A stretch of 64,000 bases of DNA from Azorinus chamasolen. Lineage: Eukaryota; Mollusca; Bivalvia; Cardiida; Solecurtidae. Both the position numbers and the translations under genes were made by a program. This document shows, piece by piece, positions 11,241-23,400 of the stretch. The stretch lies in contig OY755240.1 of assembly GCA_963576725.1 (NCBI GenBank), positions 32,988,620-33,052,619 on the forward strand. Direction: 5' to 3'. Position 1 is the first letter of the stretch. The number at the start of each line of letters is the position of its first letter. Below the pieces are notes generated by a model that worked only from the letters and a program-made list of their open reading frames with translations, searched no databases and was not told the DNA's origin.

Positions 11241-12169
11241 CAGTGTAAATAAACGTATCCCCTCTCCGACTAATCTACAACAACCGCGACAGCAAATACA
11301 GTGGTAAAGTGCATGTATAACAAAAAAACATTTAATTGAACATACTGTATCCACCTATCGCTAGTGTACTCAATGATTGAGCTGCAAACAGAGTAACTGT
11401 AGAAAAGTAAGACTAAAATTAGCTATATGATTTAGAATAATAAACAGTAAAGACCTTGGTCAGATGGTTGCTTTTTGAGCCATCTTTTCTGAGTCTACGG
11501 TTTTCAAATGTCAATAGTTTTATTTCCCGCATTTAACAATACAAACTATTTGTTTTAAATACTGAAAATTAACAGTGTTAGACAGTTGGAGACTATATTA
11601 TTATATTACTTACTCAGCCTAAATATACTGTAATTTACTAACTAGACATAAGAAAACAGTAACGATCAAAGGTGCCAGATGGTCAGTAAATCCCCTCATT
11701 TCTCAGCAGGGGGGCAAGGGTCAGCGACCACACAACTGTCATCTATCACACACACTGTCTTATCAACAAAGTTTTGAATTATTACGTAACAGGAATGCGT
11801 CTAAAGAAACCGAACTACCTAACAATGTGCCAAATGGTTATGATTTGTTAAACAGCTTCCCGAAAAATAGAAGATACAGTAGCTATGTTTTGACTAATTA
11901 GATCTATGGCTCAGCATAATTAAACCGTAACGATTTAAAACAGTTAGGGCTATTGTCAATTCTAGTTCTAAAGATAGTTTAGATTGATATGATCTAGATC
12001 TATTCTAAAATACTTTTACTAGATCTGCTACGGTACTTTACAGTAGCCAGAAAGAAGACATTTTACAACACATAAATGAACGCCGTGAGACTGTACATGT
12101 ATATCTCAATATCTAGATCTTATAAAAAACGAAACGAGATTTAAAGTTTTACATACTGTTGATCTAAAG
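11241..12169. other. Non-coding, mostly featureless
   Basis: AT-rich. One degenerate hairpin lies at about 11446-11510 (AAACAGTAAAGACCTTGGTC... returning as GAGTCTACGGTTT), probably a decayed family A palindrome. Nothing else was recognised. Confidence 0.4.
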
Positions 12170-12177
12170 TATTCGAC

Positions 12178-13911
12178 GGGTGTATCACAATAGCCCCTCA
12201 CTACAAAAGCTCCTCATACATAAGCCCCTCACTACAAAAGCCCCTCTTGCAAAAGCCCCTCACCAAAATGGTCTAGGTTTACAAAAGCACCTCACAAAAA
12301 TCAGGTAAACGGACATTAGCCCACCTGGACCACAGCCCACCCGGGTGACAGCCCACCATTTCTCTAAGGGCGGACATTAGACCACTCGTGTTTTTTAGGG
12401 GGGCGGACATTAGCCCACTCGTGTTTTTGAGGAGGGCGGACATTAGCCCACTCGTGTTTTTTTTTATGGGCGGACATTAGCCCACTCGGACAATAGACCA
12501 CTCGCATACGGATAAAACAAATTCTTGTAATATGCGACAAATTAATCTACCCATTTGCCTTTTGGAACGCACGCACATTATTTTCGAACCGATAATTACC
12601 TTTAATTACTTACAAACAGCAGAATAAAGCTCAGCATACCCATCTAATTGGATTATCAACCACGTGCATGTAATTAATTGGATTATCACACCTGTAGACG
12701 AGTGTTTCAGTCAAACACGCCGAGTCAGATATTAACACCTTTAAAATAAAGGTCAATATTTCTTCTAAGATTGTTTTGATTTATCTGCAGTCGTCTGGGA
12801 TTTTTTTTTACCCCTAGTCCGTAACATTTCGGACCATTATCTTGTAGTTCAACGAACTTGTTCGAACATTACCGAAAAATAAAATTTGTGTGATATTTTG
12901 CTCCGATCTAAAGTCGAAGATATTATTTTTACAGTCATTTGGCCTTACAGACATACAGAAGTAGGTGAGAAAATGATGAGTGGTCTAATGTCCGGGTGGG
13001 CTGATGTCCGCCTCGTTGATATTCAGCACGAGTGGTCTATTGTCCGAGTGGGCTAATGTCCGCCCATTAAAAAAACACGAGTGGGCTGATGTCCGCCCTC
13101 CTCAAAACACCGAGTGGGCTAATGTCCGCCCCCTCAAAAACACGAGTGGTCTAATGTCCGCCGTTAGAGAAATGGTGGGCTGTCATCCGGGTGGGCTGTG
13201 GTCCGGGTGGGCTAATGTCCTAGAACCCAAAAATCAATACTCTTATTAATTGAACTAACTTTAAGTGTTTTGTTAAGTGTACTTTTAAAAGGAGTGTGCT
13301 AATTACCTTACTTAACGAATCTTTATAAGCTTGTCATTGAGCAAACAGGGTAGATCCAGATCAGATAGCTCAGTATTTTAATTTTGGTCTACTCTGTTTG
13401 AAATTTAAGAAAGTTAAGGAATTAGAAAATGAAAAAGGTTTGTGTTTAAGTTAATTGGGGTAATATTATAATAATTTATAAACAATATGGTTAATATTAC
13501 ATTATCCATAGCTATTGGATCTATATTAACTGTCACAAGGCAAACATGGTTGAACTAGATCATATAGCTTTAGATTTGATTTGGGTCTACCCTGTTTGAA
13601 ATAAATATAAGGAATCTCCTCCTTGTGATCTACAATGTTTACTTTTATAAGTATAGAGTGTGCTAATTACCTTACTTAATGAATCTTTATAAACTGGTCA
13701 TTCAGCAAACAGGGTAGATCCAGATAGCTGTAATTATGATTTTGGTCCACTTCGTCCAAATATTTGGAGTATAATGATTAATTAACAAAAATAGTGGGGG
13801 GCTTTTGTAAGCCTTGGCCATTTTAGTGAGGGGCTTTTGATCGAGGGGCTTTCGTAGTGAGGGGCTTTTAGATGAGAAGCTTTTGTAGTAAAGGGCTTTT
13901 GAGTGTACCCC
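12178..13911. mobile_element. Foldback transposon (1.73 kb) with 8 bp target duplication
   Basis: TATTCGAC occurs directly outside both ends (12170-12177 and 13912-13919), an 8 bp target-site duplication. The outer arms (12178-12300 and about 13790-13911) are inverted copies built of tandem AAAAGCCCCTCACTAC-type units of 15-20 bp. The inner arms (about 12305-12510 and 12965-13221) are inverted copies built of roughly 35 bp units with GGCGGACATTAGCCCACTCG. Nested modular inverted arms are the layout of Foldback elements; 8 bp duplications are typical of hAT transposase. No transposase is present. The 81-residue open frame from 13004 is a translation of the inner arm. Confidence 0.9.
13290..13790 (+). 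repeat. Duplicated hairpin segment inside the foldback element
   Basis: 'gtgtgctaattaccttactt' plus downstream sequence occurs at about 13294 and again at about 13658, each followed by a palindrome starting GCAAACAGGGTAGATCCAGA. A third, diverged palindrome lies at about 13540. These are family A-type hairpins carried inside the larger element. Confidence 0.7.
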
Positions 13912-13919
13912 TATTCGAC

Positions 13920-14729
13920 ATGAGGCATGTCCAACACATAAATAAGAATGTCTTCCATTTCAAAGGGATCTTTTTTTCCAAAGTTCAGCTGGTAATGTAT
14001 AGGGCGTTCCTGAAGGCCGATTCATTCCAGCTTCTTGTTGTACATTGTATCTACCCTTCGGTATACGGACATTTTCTCTCTAGGACATTTGTTCTCCTAT
14101 TTGGGCATGGGAGGATAGGGCTGACATTTGTCCCCTTCAAATTTTATTTTATTTTACTTGATCTACTTGCTCGCAAAGGATAAAAAAGAAAATACCTACA
14201 TTGTTCTAAAAACGGACGGTTGATTACACAGGAAATCGGTAATGCAGAAAGAGTAAGGAGCTTTCTAAATTACTTCAATTCTGCAATTAGCTGTCATCTG
14301 TTTTAAACGATCGTCAAATCAACATTTTTTAAGAATGGTTGTTTACAATCGCCGCCCCTTAACCGATAATCTTTCTAAACCGATATTGGACCTACATGTA
14401 TCCTGTGTTTAGTTACCACCTTTTTTAAATGACAGCCAATTCAACTGTTTTGAATTGTTATTTTACTTCGCTATACCGGTTTGAGAACCTCTCTAATCAG
14501 GTCATTTTCTCGGTATGGTCACAGGGTTCGTTTTATAAGGTTTTGCAGTAATTTTGTTATTATCAGGGGCAGTTACATTTTTAACGCATCGAATATTAGA
14601 CCACCGGCTTACTTTAAAACTAGAAATTGGCATTTAAATTAAGAAATATGCTTTTAAAAAGAAAGAAAGTTGGCGTACATGTATGAGAGATATATTTTGC
14701 TGTACGTATTTATTAATAAATGATAACTA
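13920..14729. other. Non-coding, mostly featureless
   Basis: No gene seen. A degenerate family D palindrome core lies at about 14240-14285 ('aatgcagaaag...ctttctaaatt'). Confidence 0.35.
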
Positions 14730-14982
14730 CAGTATAACCTCTGCAAAGCAACACTCTGGGGGATATAAACTTCTGTATTGTCGTTGTAGAGAGGTTGTTG
14801 CTCATCGGAGTTTCATGGCAAATCTCTCTCAAGAGACAACCCAGTAAGGAATACATGGGATCTTTTAAATACAAGTGGCCGCTTAATGCAGGACAAAAGT
14901 ACTTTTATCCTGCATTAATCTGCCACCTGCCTTAAAACAGACATTTTATTTGTACATGTATCGATGTAGAGAGGTTCCACTG
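14730..14982. mobile_element. pogo/Tigger-like MITE, fourth copy (family D)
   Basis: Ends CAGTATAACCTCTGCAA and GTAGAGAGGTTCCACTG with TA on both sides (14728-14729, 14983-14984). The palindrome core is shortened ('atgcaggacaaaagtacttttatcctgcat'). Confidence 0.75.
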
Positions 14983-15167
14983 TAAGTTTTGGGGATTCAT
15001 TTAAAGTGTTGTTGAAAGGAGGTGTTTGCTGTAATCTGTACTGTATGCTATAAACCCCTTCACTGTCATTATGACGTAATAATCCACTAAAATAGTCACT
15101 GTCAAAGCATTGTCTGCTTAAATGTTTCATCTACTTTTCTTTATAAAAAAATTATGATAGTTTTTAC

Positions 15168-15411
15168 TTAACACTTTCCTCCATAAATACTCCTTTCTAC
15201 GCCTCTGTAAAAGTCACCTGTTGAAACCAATGTGATAAAAAGAGCATTTGCTCCTACACGTATAGGAGTATATGCTCTATTTAACACAACGGTTTCAAAT
15301 TACAAAATTCTAAAAACAATAATTTTATCTACTTAATGCTCCTTTTCGGTAGATTTATTCAAAGAGGTTGGATCCAAATTGAGCCTACATGTATGGAGGA
15401 ATGGGTCTTAA
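15168..15411 (+). repeat. Hairpin MITE (family C)
   Basis: TTAACACTTTCCTCC start, GGAGGAATGGGTCTTAA end. The central palindrome has the arm GAAACCAATGTGATAAA / TTTAACACAACGGTTTC around AGAGCATTTGCTCC. Terminal motifs resemble family A while the palindrome arms are unrelated. Confidence 0.8.
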
Positions 15412-15427
15412 GAAACTTTAATATAAG

Positions 15428-15490
15428 TGTCAAATGGTTTGGATCCTTATCAGACGCGGCGTCTGATCAGGATCCAAACTGTTTGCAAAC
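15428..15490. repeat. Hairpin (family B palindrome)
   Basis: A palindrome of about 58 bp with arms TTTGGATCCTTATCAGACG / CGTCTGATCAGGATCCAAA. The same arms occur at 17530-17600, 17670-17735, 43937-43993 and about 44255-44305. Confidence 0.85.
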
Positions 15491-16839
15491 ATTAGAGTTT
15501 TCAAGTTTGACATGGAAGGGTTTAATAGTAAATACAACTTACAATGGGAAAATTGTGATCTATTTCTAAATAAGGAATTGGTCATGGAATTTAAGCAGGC
15601 GACACGTTGGTTTAGACATATCCGTTTAACGAAAGAATGTGGGTGTACGAGGTCCGTGGTTTGATAAACCATGTGCATACTGTATACGCTTCTTTAATAA
15701 CATTAATTAATTTAATTCGTATGCCCCTTCACTCCCGGAATTCGGTTGCCATGACATTAACAACAGTTTAGATCTAGACCAGACGTCCAATATCTCATTA
15801 TCAAACCAGAACCAAAAACTGGTTTACATCTATATCTACGTTTTTAGAAAAAAAAATGGATTATCTTTTTTAATCCATAGGATGCAGGTACATCATGGCA
15901 GTGAATCGATTGAGCAGAATCTAAACATGCAGTATATACATGTACATCAAGCAGAAAGACAAAACATGTACACAGGTACATTTGTACACAGTAAAATATT
16001 AAGCACACGGGTAATAAAACAACCATGCAAGTATTATTTGAATGGCTATTGAAACTGGTTAAAACGTACATTTAAGCTGCCGAACCAAGACTAAATAATG
16101 GAGAAAACTTCTAACTTTACAACTCACCTGGCTGAACTGATATTAGATGTATTAGTAAATAAAATCCCTAAATTCTTTCGTCTGCCAGAACATATTTATA
16201 TACATGTAGATCTATACAGAAATCATAAGAAGACCAGTCAGGACTATTCTCATAACAGAATCAATAGGTTTTGTTGGTCGTTTCCAGTAGATTTCTGATA
16301 ATTAAAATTTACACTGATGTGAAACTGAAAACAAAATCGATTGGGAATTAGAATTGGAACCTAAAACATAGAGTCGAAATGAAGATGAATTCACTAACAA
16401 TGTGCACAAACGTATGCAAACCTGATACAAGTTATACAACCTAGTAACTTATTGTGTGTGTGTTTTGTGTTTAACGGGTGTTCCGTGTTTCTATATAAAA
16501 CATCTTACGTATTGAACAACAAATAATTGAAATAGAAAGTATACTAGAATATCGCACCCATATTATACAGAAACGAATCAGACAATTCACGGACAGGTTA
16601 TATTCCAGTACAATCCAACGCGCCAAAAATAATGGATGAATTAATTTGTGTTTGCCGAATGCAGAACAGTTTCGGTTTGGAATTAGTCTAAACGAACCAT
16701 TTCTCGAGTGTTTTATTTCATACATTTCATATCAATTTTGCAAAATGTGGATGTATATATTTGTATGTACATGTACATGTAAAGAGAAAGATAAGCCGTG
16801 AAAATGGATATAAAAGGATGAAAAGGATATAAATATCAA
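15491..16839. other. Non-coding, nothing recognised
   Basis: Short open frames on both strands lack known domains or supporting splice sites. A GGATC-rich remnant at 15765-15830 looks like a decayed hairpin. Confidence 0.35.
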
Positions 16840-17075
16840 TCCAGGTAAGGTCCAGCGCGATCCGCAGTGGTACACAGTGGTGCACGATGATACCACCGCG
16901 ACCTGCGGTGATAACGATCGCGCCCGGCGACGAGTGCCCCTGTGGAGGGACCAGCGCGGACCCATCACAACCCGCGCTCGATTGCGGAAGACCGCATATC
17001 AGCGCGGACAAAAATACCCGTGTCCGCGTTGGATAAAATCGCGATGGGCCGCGGAAAACAAAAAGTCCGCGTGGC
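16840..17075. other. CpG-rich patch
   Basis: About 235 bp dense in CG dinucleotides (repeated CAGCGCGGAC, TCCGCG, GCGATCGCGCCCGGCGAC-like words) in an otherwise AT-rich, CpG-poor region. It lies 3.3 kb upstream of the first XRCC1 exon seen and 135 bp before the assembly gap. It could be a promoter CpG island or a GC-rich repeat; I saw no XRCC1 start codon context in it. Open frames in both directions are composition artefacts. Confidence 0.5.
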
Positions 17076-17210
17076 TTGTACTGTAGCTTGTCATTGTATA
17101 CCTTTCTATATAATATTCATTTGATACATAAACTCTACAATGTTTTATAGCAAATAGTATTTCTGTTTATAAAATGGTACGAGATTAAGTAAATGCAAGC
17201 TTAATGACAA

Positions 17211-17410
17211 NNNNNNNNNNNNNNNNNNNNNNNNNNNNNNNNNNNNNNNNNNNNNNNNNNNNNNNNNNNNNNNNNNNNNNNNNNNNNNNNNNNNNNNNNN
17301 NNNNNNNNNNNNNNNNNNNNNNNNNNNNNNNNNNNNNNNNNNNNNNNNNNNNNNNNNNNNNNNNNNNNNNNNNNNNNNNNNNNNNNNNNNNNNNNNNNNN
17401 NNNNNNNNNN
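17211..17410. other. Assembly gap (200 N)
   Basis: Exactly 200 N, so the true length is unknown. It could hide a small exon such as the missing first coding exon of XRCC1. Confidence 1.
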
Positions 17411-17790
17411 GCTTAACTCTTTGCATGCTGGGTAATTTTGTCATCTGCTAAATGGTTGTCTGCAGCATATTCATAAGTTATCTGTACTACACAATTTCTT
17501 TCTAAGTTTTTCAGAATTCAGACTCATTGACAAACAGTTTGGATACCAGATCAGGCCCCACATTATATTGGCCCTGATCTGGATCCAAACTGTTTGCATA
17601 GGTCATATGTGGTGGGAGAATCCCACTACACACTTTCTTTCTAAGTTTTTCAGAAGTTCAGTCTCATTTACAAACAATTTGGATATCAGATCAGGCTCCA
17701 CATTATGTGGGCCCTGATCTGGATCCAAACTGTTTGCATAGGTCATTAGTGGTGGGATAATCTGCCTCTAGCATCCAAAGAATTAATACA
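17411..17790 (+). repeat. Hairpin MITE (family B) with internal tandem duplication
   Basis: Ends are TTAACTCTTTGCATGCT and AGCATCCAAAGAATTAA. A segment of about 140 bp with the palindrome CAAACAGTTTGGATACCAGA ... GATCCAAACTGTTTGC is present twice in a row, starting near 17490 and 17630. The two palindromes are nearly identical, implying recent duplication. Confidence 0.85.
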
Positions 17791-18200
17791 AGTTCCAGTG
17801 GTCTATGCTCTATCCATTCTTTCACTACATTCTTTCAGCATCATGTTCTGGTCCTCTACAAAAGTTATACAAGACGAATACTGATGCAAGGCATTGGATC
17901 GCCGGGAAATTTGTGTACAAGGAAGGTTTTTAATAAGGAACTGTTTTGTTAAGACAATTGAAATACAACATTTCATTAAAAACTTAACGAAATATGTAGC
18001 CTCTAGAGTGTAATGACGTAGTGACCTAGTTCCGAACCCGACATGATCCATATTTGAACTTGACCAAGATTGCATCCAAAAATAACGTATAAGTTGAAAG
18101 AAAAAACACTTAATATGGATAATTATCATTAACTATCCCAGTAAAAACCCAAACCGCCATTTAAAAAAAATAGAAAGGAAAAAGAGAGAATTTTTTTTTA

Positions 18201-18280
18201 CGTCAGCGGTGAGAATCGAACCAGGGCTGACTGCACGATAGGCGACCGTGGTAACCACTACACTATCAGGCCAGACATAC
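18201..18280 (-). repeat. tRNA-derived relic or SINE head
   Basis: On the minus strand an A box (TAGTGTAGTGG, 18255-18265) and a B box (GGTTCGATTC, 18213-18222) are correctly spaced. The acceptor stem does not pair, and the T-arm region instead forms an extended GTCAGC/GCTGAC pairing, so it is not a functional tRNA. An A-run directly after the 3' end supports a retroposed SINE or tRNA pseudogene. Confidence 0.6.
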
Positions 18281-19019
18281 TTCAAGGGAAATTGAAGATG
18301 TATATAAAGTTATCATGCTACTATATTGACGACTTTTTTAAATAAACAAAATAAAACGACTTTTTTAAATAAAAATAAATAAAACAATAAAACTTCATTA
18401 CAACATTTATCACTCTCATGATAATTTAATCAATAAACTCTAACAAGGGCGGTGATGGTCATAGACCTAAATATAGCCTGTTCAGTTCCATTAACGAGTG
18501 ACGTTAGTCCTATCTAAAAATAGAAACCGAGACGACGGAATTCGATTTTGACCATGTAGAGCCTCCGGTAGAATAATAACCATGTCTGTTTGAATTAACA
18601 TATCGACTGTCGATTCAAATGATCTTATTTTTCAAATTCGAGCACGTTTTCCCGTCTTATGTCAAAATCTCTGAAGGGCATAATTTAGAACGAGAGCACC
18701 GCAAACAGGTGCACGACTACAGTTTTGACCCGGCTTCAATTCTGCGACTTTGACCCGGCTTCATTTATGTTTACAAAACTGTTTTTGGCATTTAATGTCG
18801 ATACTTCGACGAAAAAAGTGTCATAATTATTGTTATTATTGTACATTTGTTTGATAAATTTATTTTTAAACATCGTATGAAGGTTTTTACATCACATATT
18901 TCACTACATCAATAATGCAGATAGAAACTATTCTCTGCCACGCTCTCATGAGCCAATTTGTAAAACTTGTCGCTACCCCTCCTACATGGGTAAATACTTT
19001 TTAGCATTCCATTAGTGAT

Positions 19020-19765
19020 CGCCGCTCATGCGGCGATCAATAAATTGTGTCCCCGGGGTCAAAATTGGCACCGCCCCTGGGGTGTTAAGTTTTAAATAGA
19101 AACATATGTGAAAACTTTGAAAATCTTCTCCTCTGATTGTCTGGTGAGCGATGTCAGGGCCATTCTGGCCCTCTTGTTTAGCTCACCAGAGCAGGGGTGT
19201 CCAGATTTCAATAGAACCATCTAGTGAAGACTTTGAAAATCTTCTCCTCTGAATCTACAGAGTTTTTAGCTTTCATATTTGGCACATAGCATCATGTTCA
19301 GGTCCTCTACAAATGTTATATAAATTATGCCCCTGGGGTCAAAATTGGCCCCGCCCCAGGGGTGGTCAATAGAAACACATAGTGAAAACTTCTCCTCTGA
19401 AACTGGAAGGTTCTTAGCTTTCATATTTGGCACATAGCATCATGTTCAGGTCCTCTACAAATGTTATATAAATTATGCCCCTGTAGTCAAAATTGGCCCC
19501 GCCCCAGGGGTAGCCAATTTTCAATAGAAACATAGTGAAAACTTTGAAAATCTTCTCCTGAAACTGGTAGGTTCTTAGCTTTCATATTTGGCACATAGCA
19601 TCATGTTCAGGTCCTCTACAAAAGTTATATAAATAAGCCACTGGGGTCAAAATTGACCCCGCCCCAGGGGTTAGTTTTTTATAGAAACATATAGTGAAAA
19701 CTTCGAAAATCTTCTCCGATTGCCTGGTAAGCGATGTCAGGGCCATTCAGGACCCTCTTGTTTCT
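19020..19765 (-). mobile_element. Helentron/'pearl'-like array, about 4 core repeats
   Basis: Core units of about 175 bp contain 'ttcatatttggcacatagca', 'aggtcctctacaaa', 'ttatgcccctggggtcaaaa' and GGCCCCGCCCCAGGGG. The left end is GATCGCCGCTCATGCGGCGATC; the right end is GGTAAGCGATGTCAGGGCC followed by CTCTTGTTT. A second left-end motif (AGCTCACCAGAGC) lies inside at about 19180, so this is at least two fused copies. No proteins. Strand is arbitrary. Confidence 0.7.
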
Positions 19766-20164
19766 TAAAAAATGTGGTGTGAAAAGCGCATGGTGAGGGA
19801 AGTATCATTCATCAAGTCCATTACTATGTTATTAATACAACGAGGTATTGTGATCACTGGGAAAGTAGGCATCATCGTCGGCGTGCAAAAACTTTTAAGG
19901 TAGCTCATTACTCAAAAAATGTAAGAGGTACTAACATGAAACTTCGTAAGTTGGTAGATCTCATTGAGGAGAAGACCCCTACATAAGAACTATAACTCTT
20001 GATTTCAATTTTTCTGAGTTATTGCCATTTATGTTCAAATATTTATAATACCTCTACTGATGAAAACTAATCTTTAACCCATTACTTCATAAGCTATTTT
20101 TAGACTCAACTTCTTTGAATAAACCTACCGAAAATGAGCATTAACTAGAGAAAAGGAAAATTTT

Positions 20165-20300
20165 AGAATTGTGTAGTTCTGAAACCATTATAATAAATAA
20201 AGCATTTGCTCCTATGGAGCAAAATTAATGCTCTATTTATCTCAAAGGTTTCAATAAGTGGCTTTTACAGGGGTGTCAAAAGGCGTCAATATGGGGGAAT
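20165..20300. repeat. Hairpin MITE fragment (family C) next to an XRCC1 splice acceptor
   Basis: AAAGCATTTGCTCC..GGAG palindrome with GAAACC / GGTTTC arms, then 'gggggaatgggttaa' ending about 25 bp before the exon at 20328. The acceptor tract of that exon therefore abuts a MITE end. Confidence 0.7.
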
Positions 20301-20327
20301 GGGTTAACTGTGTTGATGGTTTTACAG

Positions 20328-20420
20328 AATAATCCAGGTGACAACTTGCTGAGACCAGAGGGCACACACAAATGGAAAAATGCTACAGCTGGAGAGAAAA
20401 ACATCTCTATAGTATTACAG
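20328..20420 (+). CDS. XRCC1: XRCC1 exon (N-terminal domain, first exon seen)
   Basis: Encodes 31 residues ending AGEKNISIVLQ, phase 0 at both ends (tttacag | aat ... cag | gtatgt). This equals the human second exon in length and aligns with THCAENLLK...TISVVLQ. The frame is open upstream of the acceptor, but that sequence is MITE-derived, so the start at 20328 is chosen by the acceptor. Confidence 0.95.
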
Positions 20421-23400
20421 GTATGTTTGAGGAACCAGAGTAAAACATCTCTAACGAATACTCCTACAGGAGCTTTTTGCATTGCTTTTGTCCTGCATTA
20501 AAAAACCACAGGTCTGCTTTGGCAGAAATCATCCTTAGGAGACTGAACTAAATTGTCCAAACTGGTGGTGAACATTTCAAAATCTTCTCTGGAACCATTT
20601 GCTCTATTTCAATGTACATGTAATTGTGTAGGAATTACTGACACATGATAAACATCTTGCTATATTTTAACCCTTTCGTCCATAAATACGCCTTTCTATG
20701 CCTCTGTAAAAGTCACCTGTTGAAACCATTGTGACAAATAGAGCATTTGCTCCTATAGGAGCAAATGCTCCATTTATCACAATGGTTTCAAACTACAAAA
20801 TTCTAAAAACATCCTTTTCTCTAGTTAATGCTCCATTTGGGTAGATTTATTCAAAGTGGTTGGATCTTAAATTAGCCTATGAGGGAATGGGTTGAACAGT
20901 GGTTTGACTAATGTTCTTAACCTTTTATTCTCATGTTAATTCAGCTATAAAACCGTCCAGATATTACTTTGAAACCCATGTGGAGGAGGCACAGCAAAAA
21001 AAAAATATTCTGGAATAAGCCATTGACATTGATTGATTCAGCAAACAGTGCAGACCTTGATCAGAAACCTGATTCAGGGGCCCTCTAATCTAGGTCTACA
21101 CCATTTGCCTACAGATGTACTTTTTAAGGGACACTGCTCTTCTCAGAAATCAGTTGTCCAATCTGAATGGCATTTAATAAGAATAGTCTCGTGGTGACCC
21201 TTTATCAAATTTCCTAAAACCATGCTCATTGCTGTTATCTAAAAAAAAAAACCAGGCTGCCAGGGACAGGGCTAAATTTCTTTATATGTCTGTAAGGAAA
21301 ACATGAAAAAATCTTCTTCCCCGAAACTGGTTTCCAATTTGAATGGTATTTGGTAGGAATTTAGTCCTGATGGCCATATTTAGAATTAATTATGACTTTC
21401 ATGTACAATGTATTTTGAACAATTGAATAATCTTTACTTGAACAATGTAAAACTACTATGATCTTATAATCTTCATTTTCCGGCTATGGTTAGAACTAGT
21501 TGATCTCTATCTAGTGGTACAATTCGCATGTGAGCCATGGCCCACTTGGTTGTGCCTTTTCCTGCTGGTTTAACACCATGCCATCAAGAATGTATGCTTA
21601 ATTTTCCTTTTTGAAAATCCATAGACTTACGGTATGGCTGTTTGGCAATTTGACAGTTTGATGGCAATTGAATTGTAAAAGGATGATAAAATATAAATCT
21701 GTGCTGTGATACAGTGGAGGCATAGAATAGGTTAGGAATTTAAACCATTCATTCCTTCATGTTGACACCTTTGCACACCTCTGTAAAAGTCACTTTTTAA
21801 AACCATTGTAATAAAATAGAGCACTTGTTCCAAAGGAGCAAATGCTATATTTGCCAATGGTTTCAAAACTACTATTCTAAACAATTTCCTTTTTTCTTGT
21901 AATTTTTCTTTTTCGTTACATTTATTCAAGCAGGATGGGTCTAAAAATAGCCTATGAGGGAATAGGTAAAACCTGTTTTCAGGAATAACTCCTCTAACTC
22001 TCCACTAAACTCTGTGTTGTGACCGCTCATTAGAGACGTCTCATGACTGGGGCAATTCTAAAGAATGGTTACTATACAGGGCTTGGTGGGGAAATGATAA
22101 TTTTAGTACATGTATCTGAAAGGCACTTTTATCTCTATATCTCTTCTTAGTTTGAAAAAGCATCCCAGATTCACAGTATCGACATCGGCAATGAAGGATC
22201 TGCGTTTGTTGAAGTCCTTGTTGGGCGGTCTACAGCCACGTCTGATCAAGACTTCCAGGTAGATATCACCTGAGTTGTTTCACACTTTATTTCATGAATA
22301 TTTATGTAAGAAATAATGAAATCATGAATATTAATTAGATTGTTATAACAGCACACTGGTGCCATATCTGTCATATCATAAGCAAACAGAGTAGACCCAG
22401 ATTGGAGCAGTCTGATCTGGGTCTACTGTTTGCAAAGGTGTGAAAATGCATGTATATGAAGGTGTGAGTTAACATCTACTATACAGTTGTAACATGCAGA
22501 CATCTACTATACCTGCAGATAGTTGATCAACAGTCCTGAATCAATCCTGATATTCCCACATTTTCAAACGACATCTCCTCTGAAACCGCTGACTCGAGTT
22601 TAACCAAATTTTGTCAGAAGCATCAGTGGCTAGGAGGAACGAAATATTGTTCAAATTATGACCCCCGGACCAAAAATGGCCCCGCCCCAGGGCTTATCAG
22701 TTTTTCATAGGAAAATCTTTAAATATATTCTACTCTGAAATTGTAAGGCCTAGAGCTTTGATATTTGGTATGTCGCATGATCTAATGGTCCAGTTTTACA
22801 AAGACTTATATAGGAAAACCTTTAAAGATATTCTTTTCTGAAACCAAAAGGCCAATACCTTTAATATTTGACATGCAGCCTAACCATATAGTCCTCTACC
22901 AAGATTGTACAAATTATGACCCTTTGGTAAAAAATGGCTCCACCCTGGGAAATATTAGCTTTTCATAGACTTACTTAAACCTTAAAAAGTCTTAGTCCCT
23001 GAAACCATACGATCCATACCTTCCATATTTGCTATGTAGCTTTGCCTTGTGGTCCTTTGCCAAGAATGTTCAACTTACAACCCCGACCTCCTGGCGAAAC
23101 TTGACCCTGCTTTGGGGCTTATCAGTTTTTCATGGGGAAAATATATTATTTTTCTCTGAAACCATAAGGCTAAGACCTTTAATTAATGGCATGCAGCTTT
23201 AACCAAGGTTGTACAAATGATGACTTCTGGGTCAAAAATTGCCCCATCCAGGGGGTTATCTCAGGTGAGCGCTTCAGGGCCTTATGACCCTCTTGTTTAC
23301 ATAATTTTTAGCAGTTTGTGGGGGCAGGGGTGTTAAAATCATACCGTTATTTCTGTTTTATATCAACATTTAAATTCATTGAAAAATAAAGTGTGCTCAA

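Noticed and set aside
16727..17124. Overlapping open frames on both strands in the CpG-rich patch
   Set aside because: GC-rich sequence has few stop codons; frames are open on both strands, with no recognisable domain and no match to the expected XRCC1 N-terminus.
18201..18280. Functional tRNA gene
   Set aside because: A and B boxes are present, but acceptor and T stems do not pair as required; it is called a relic instead.
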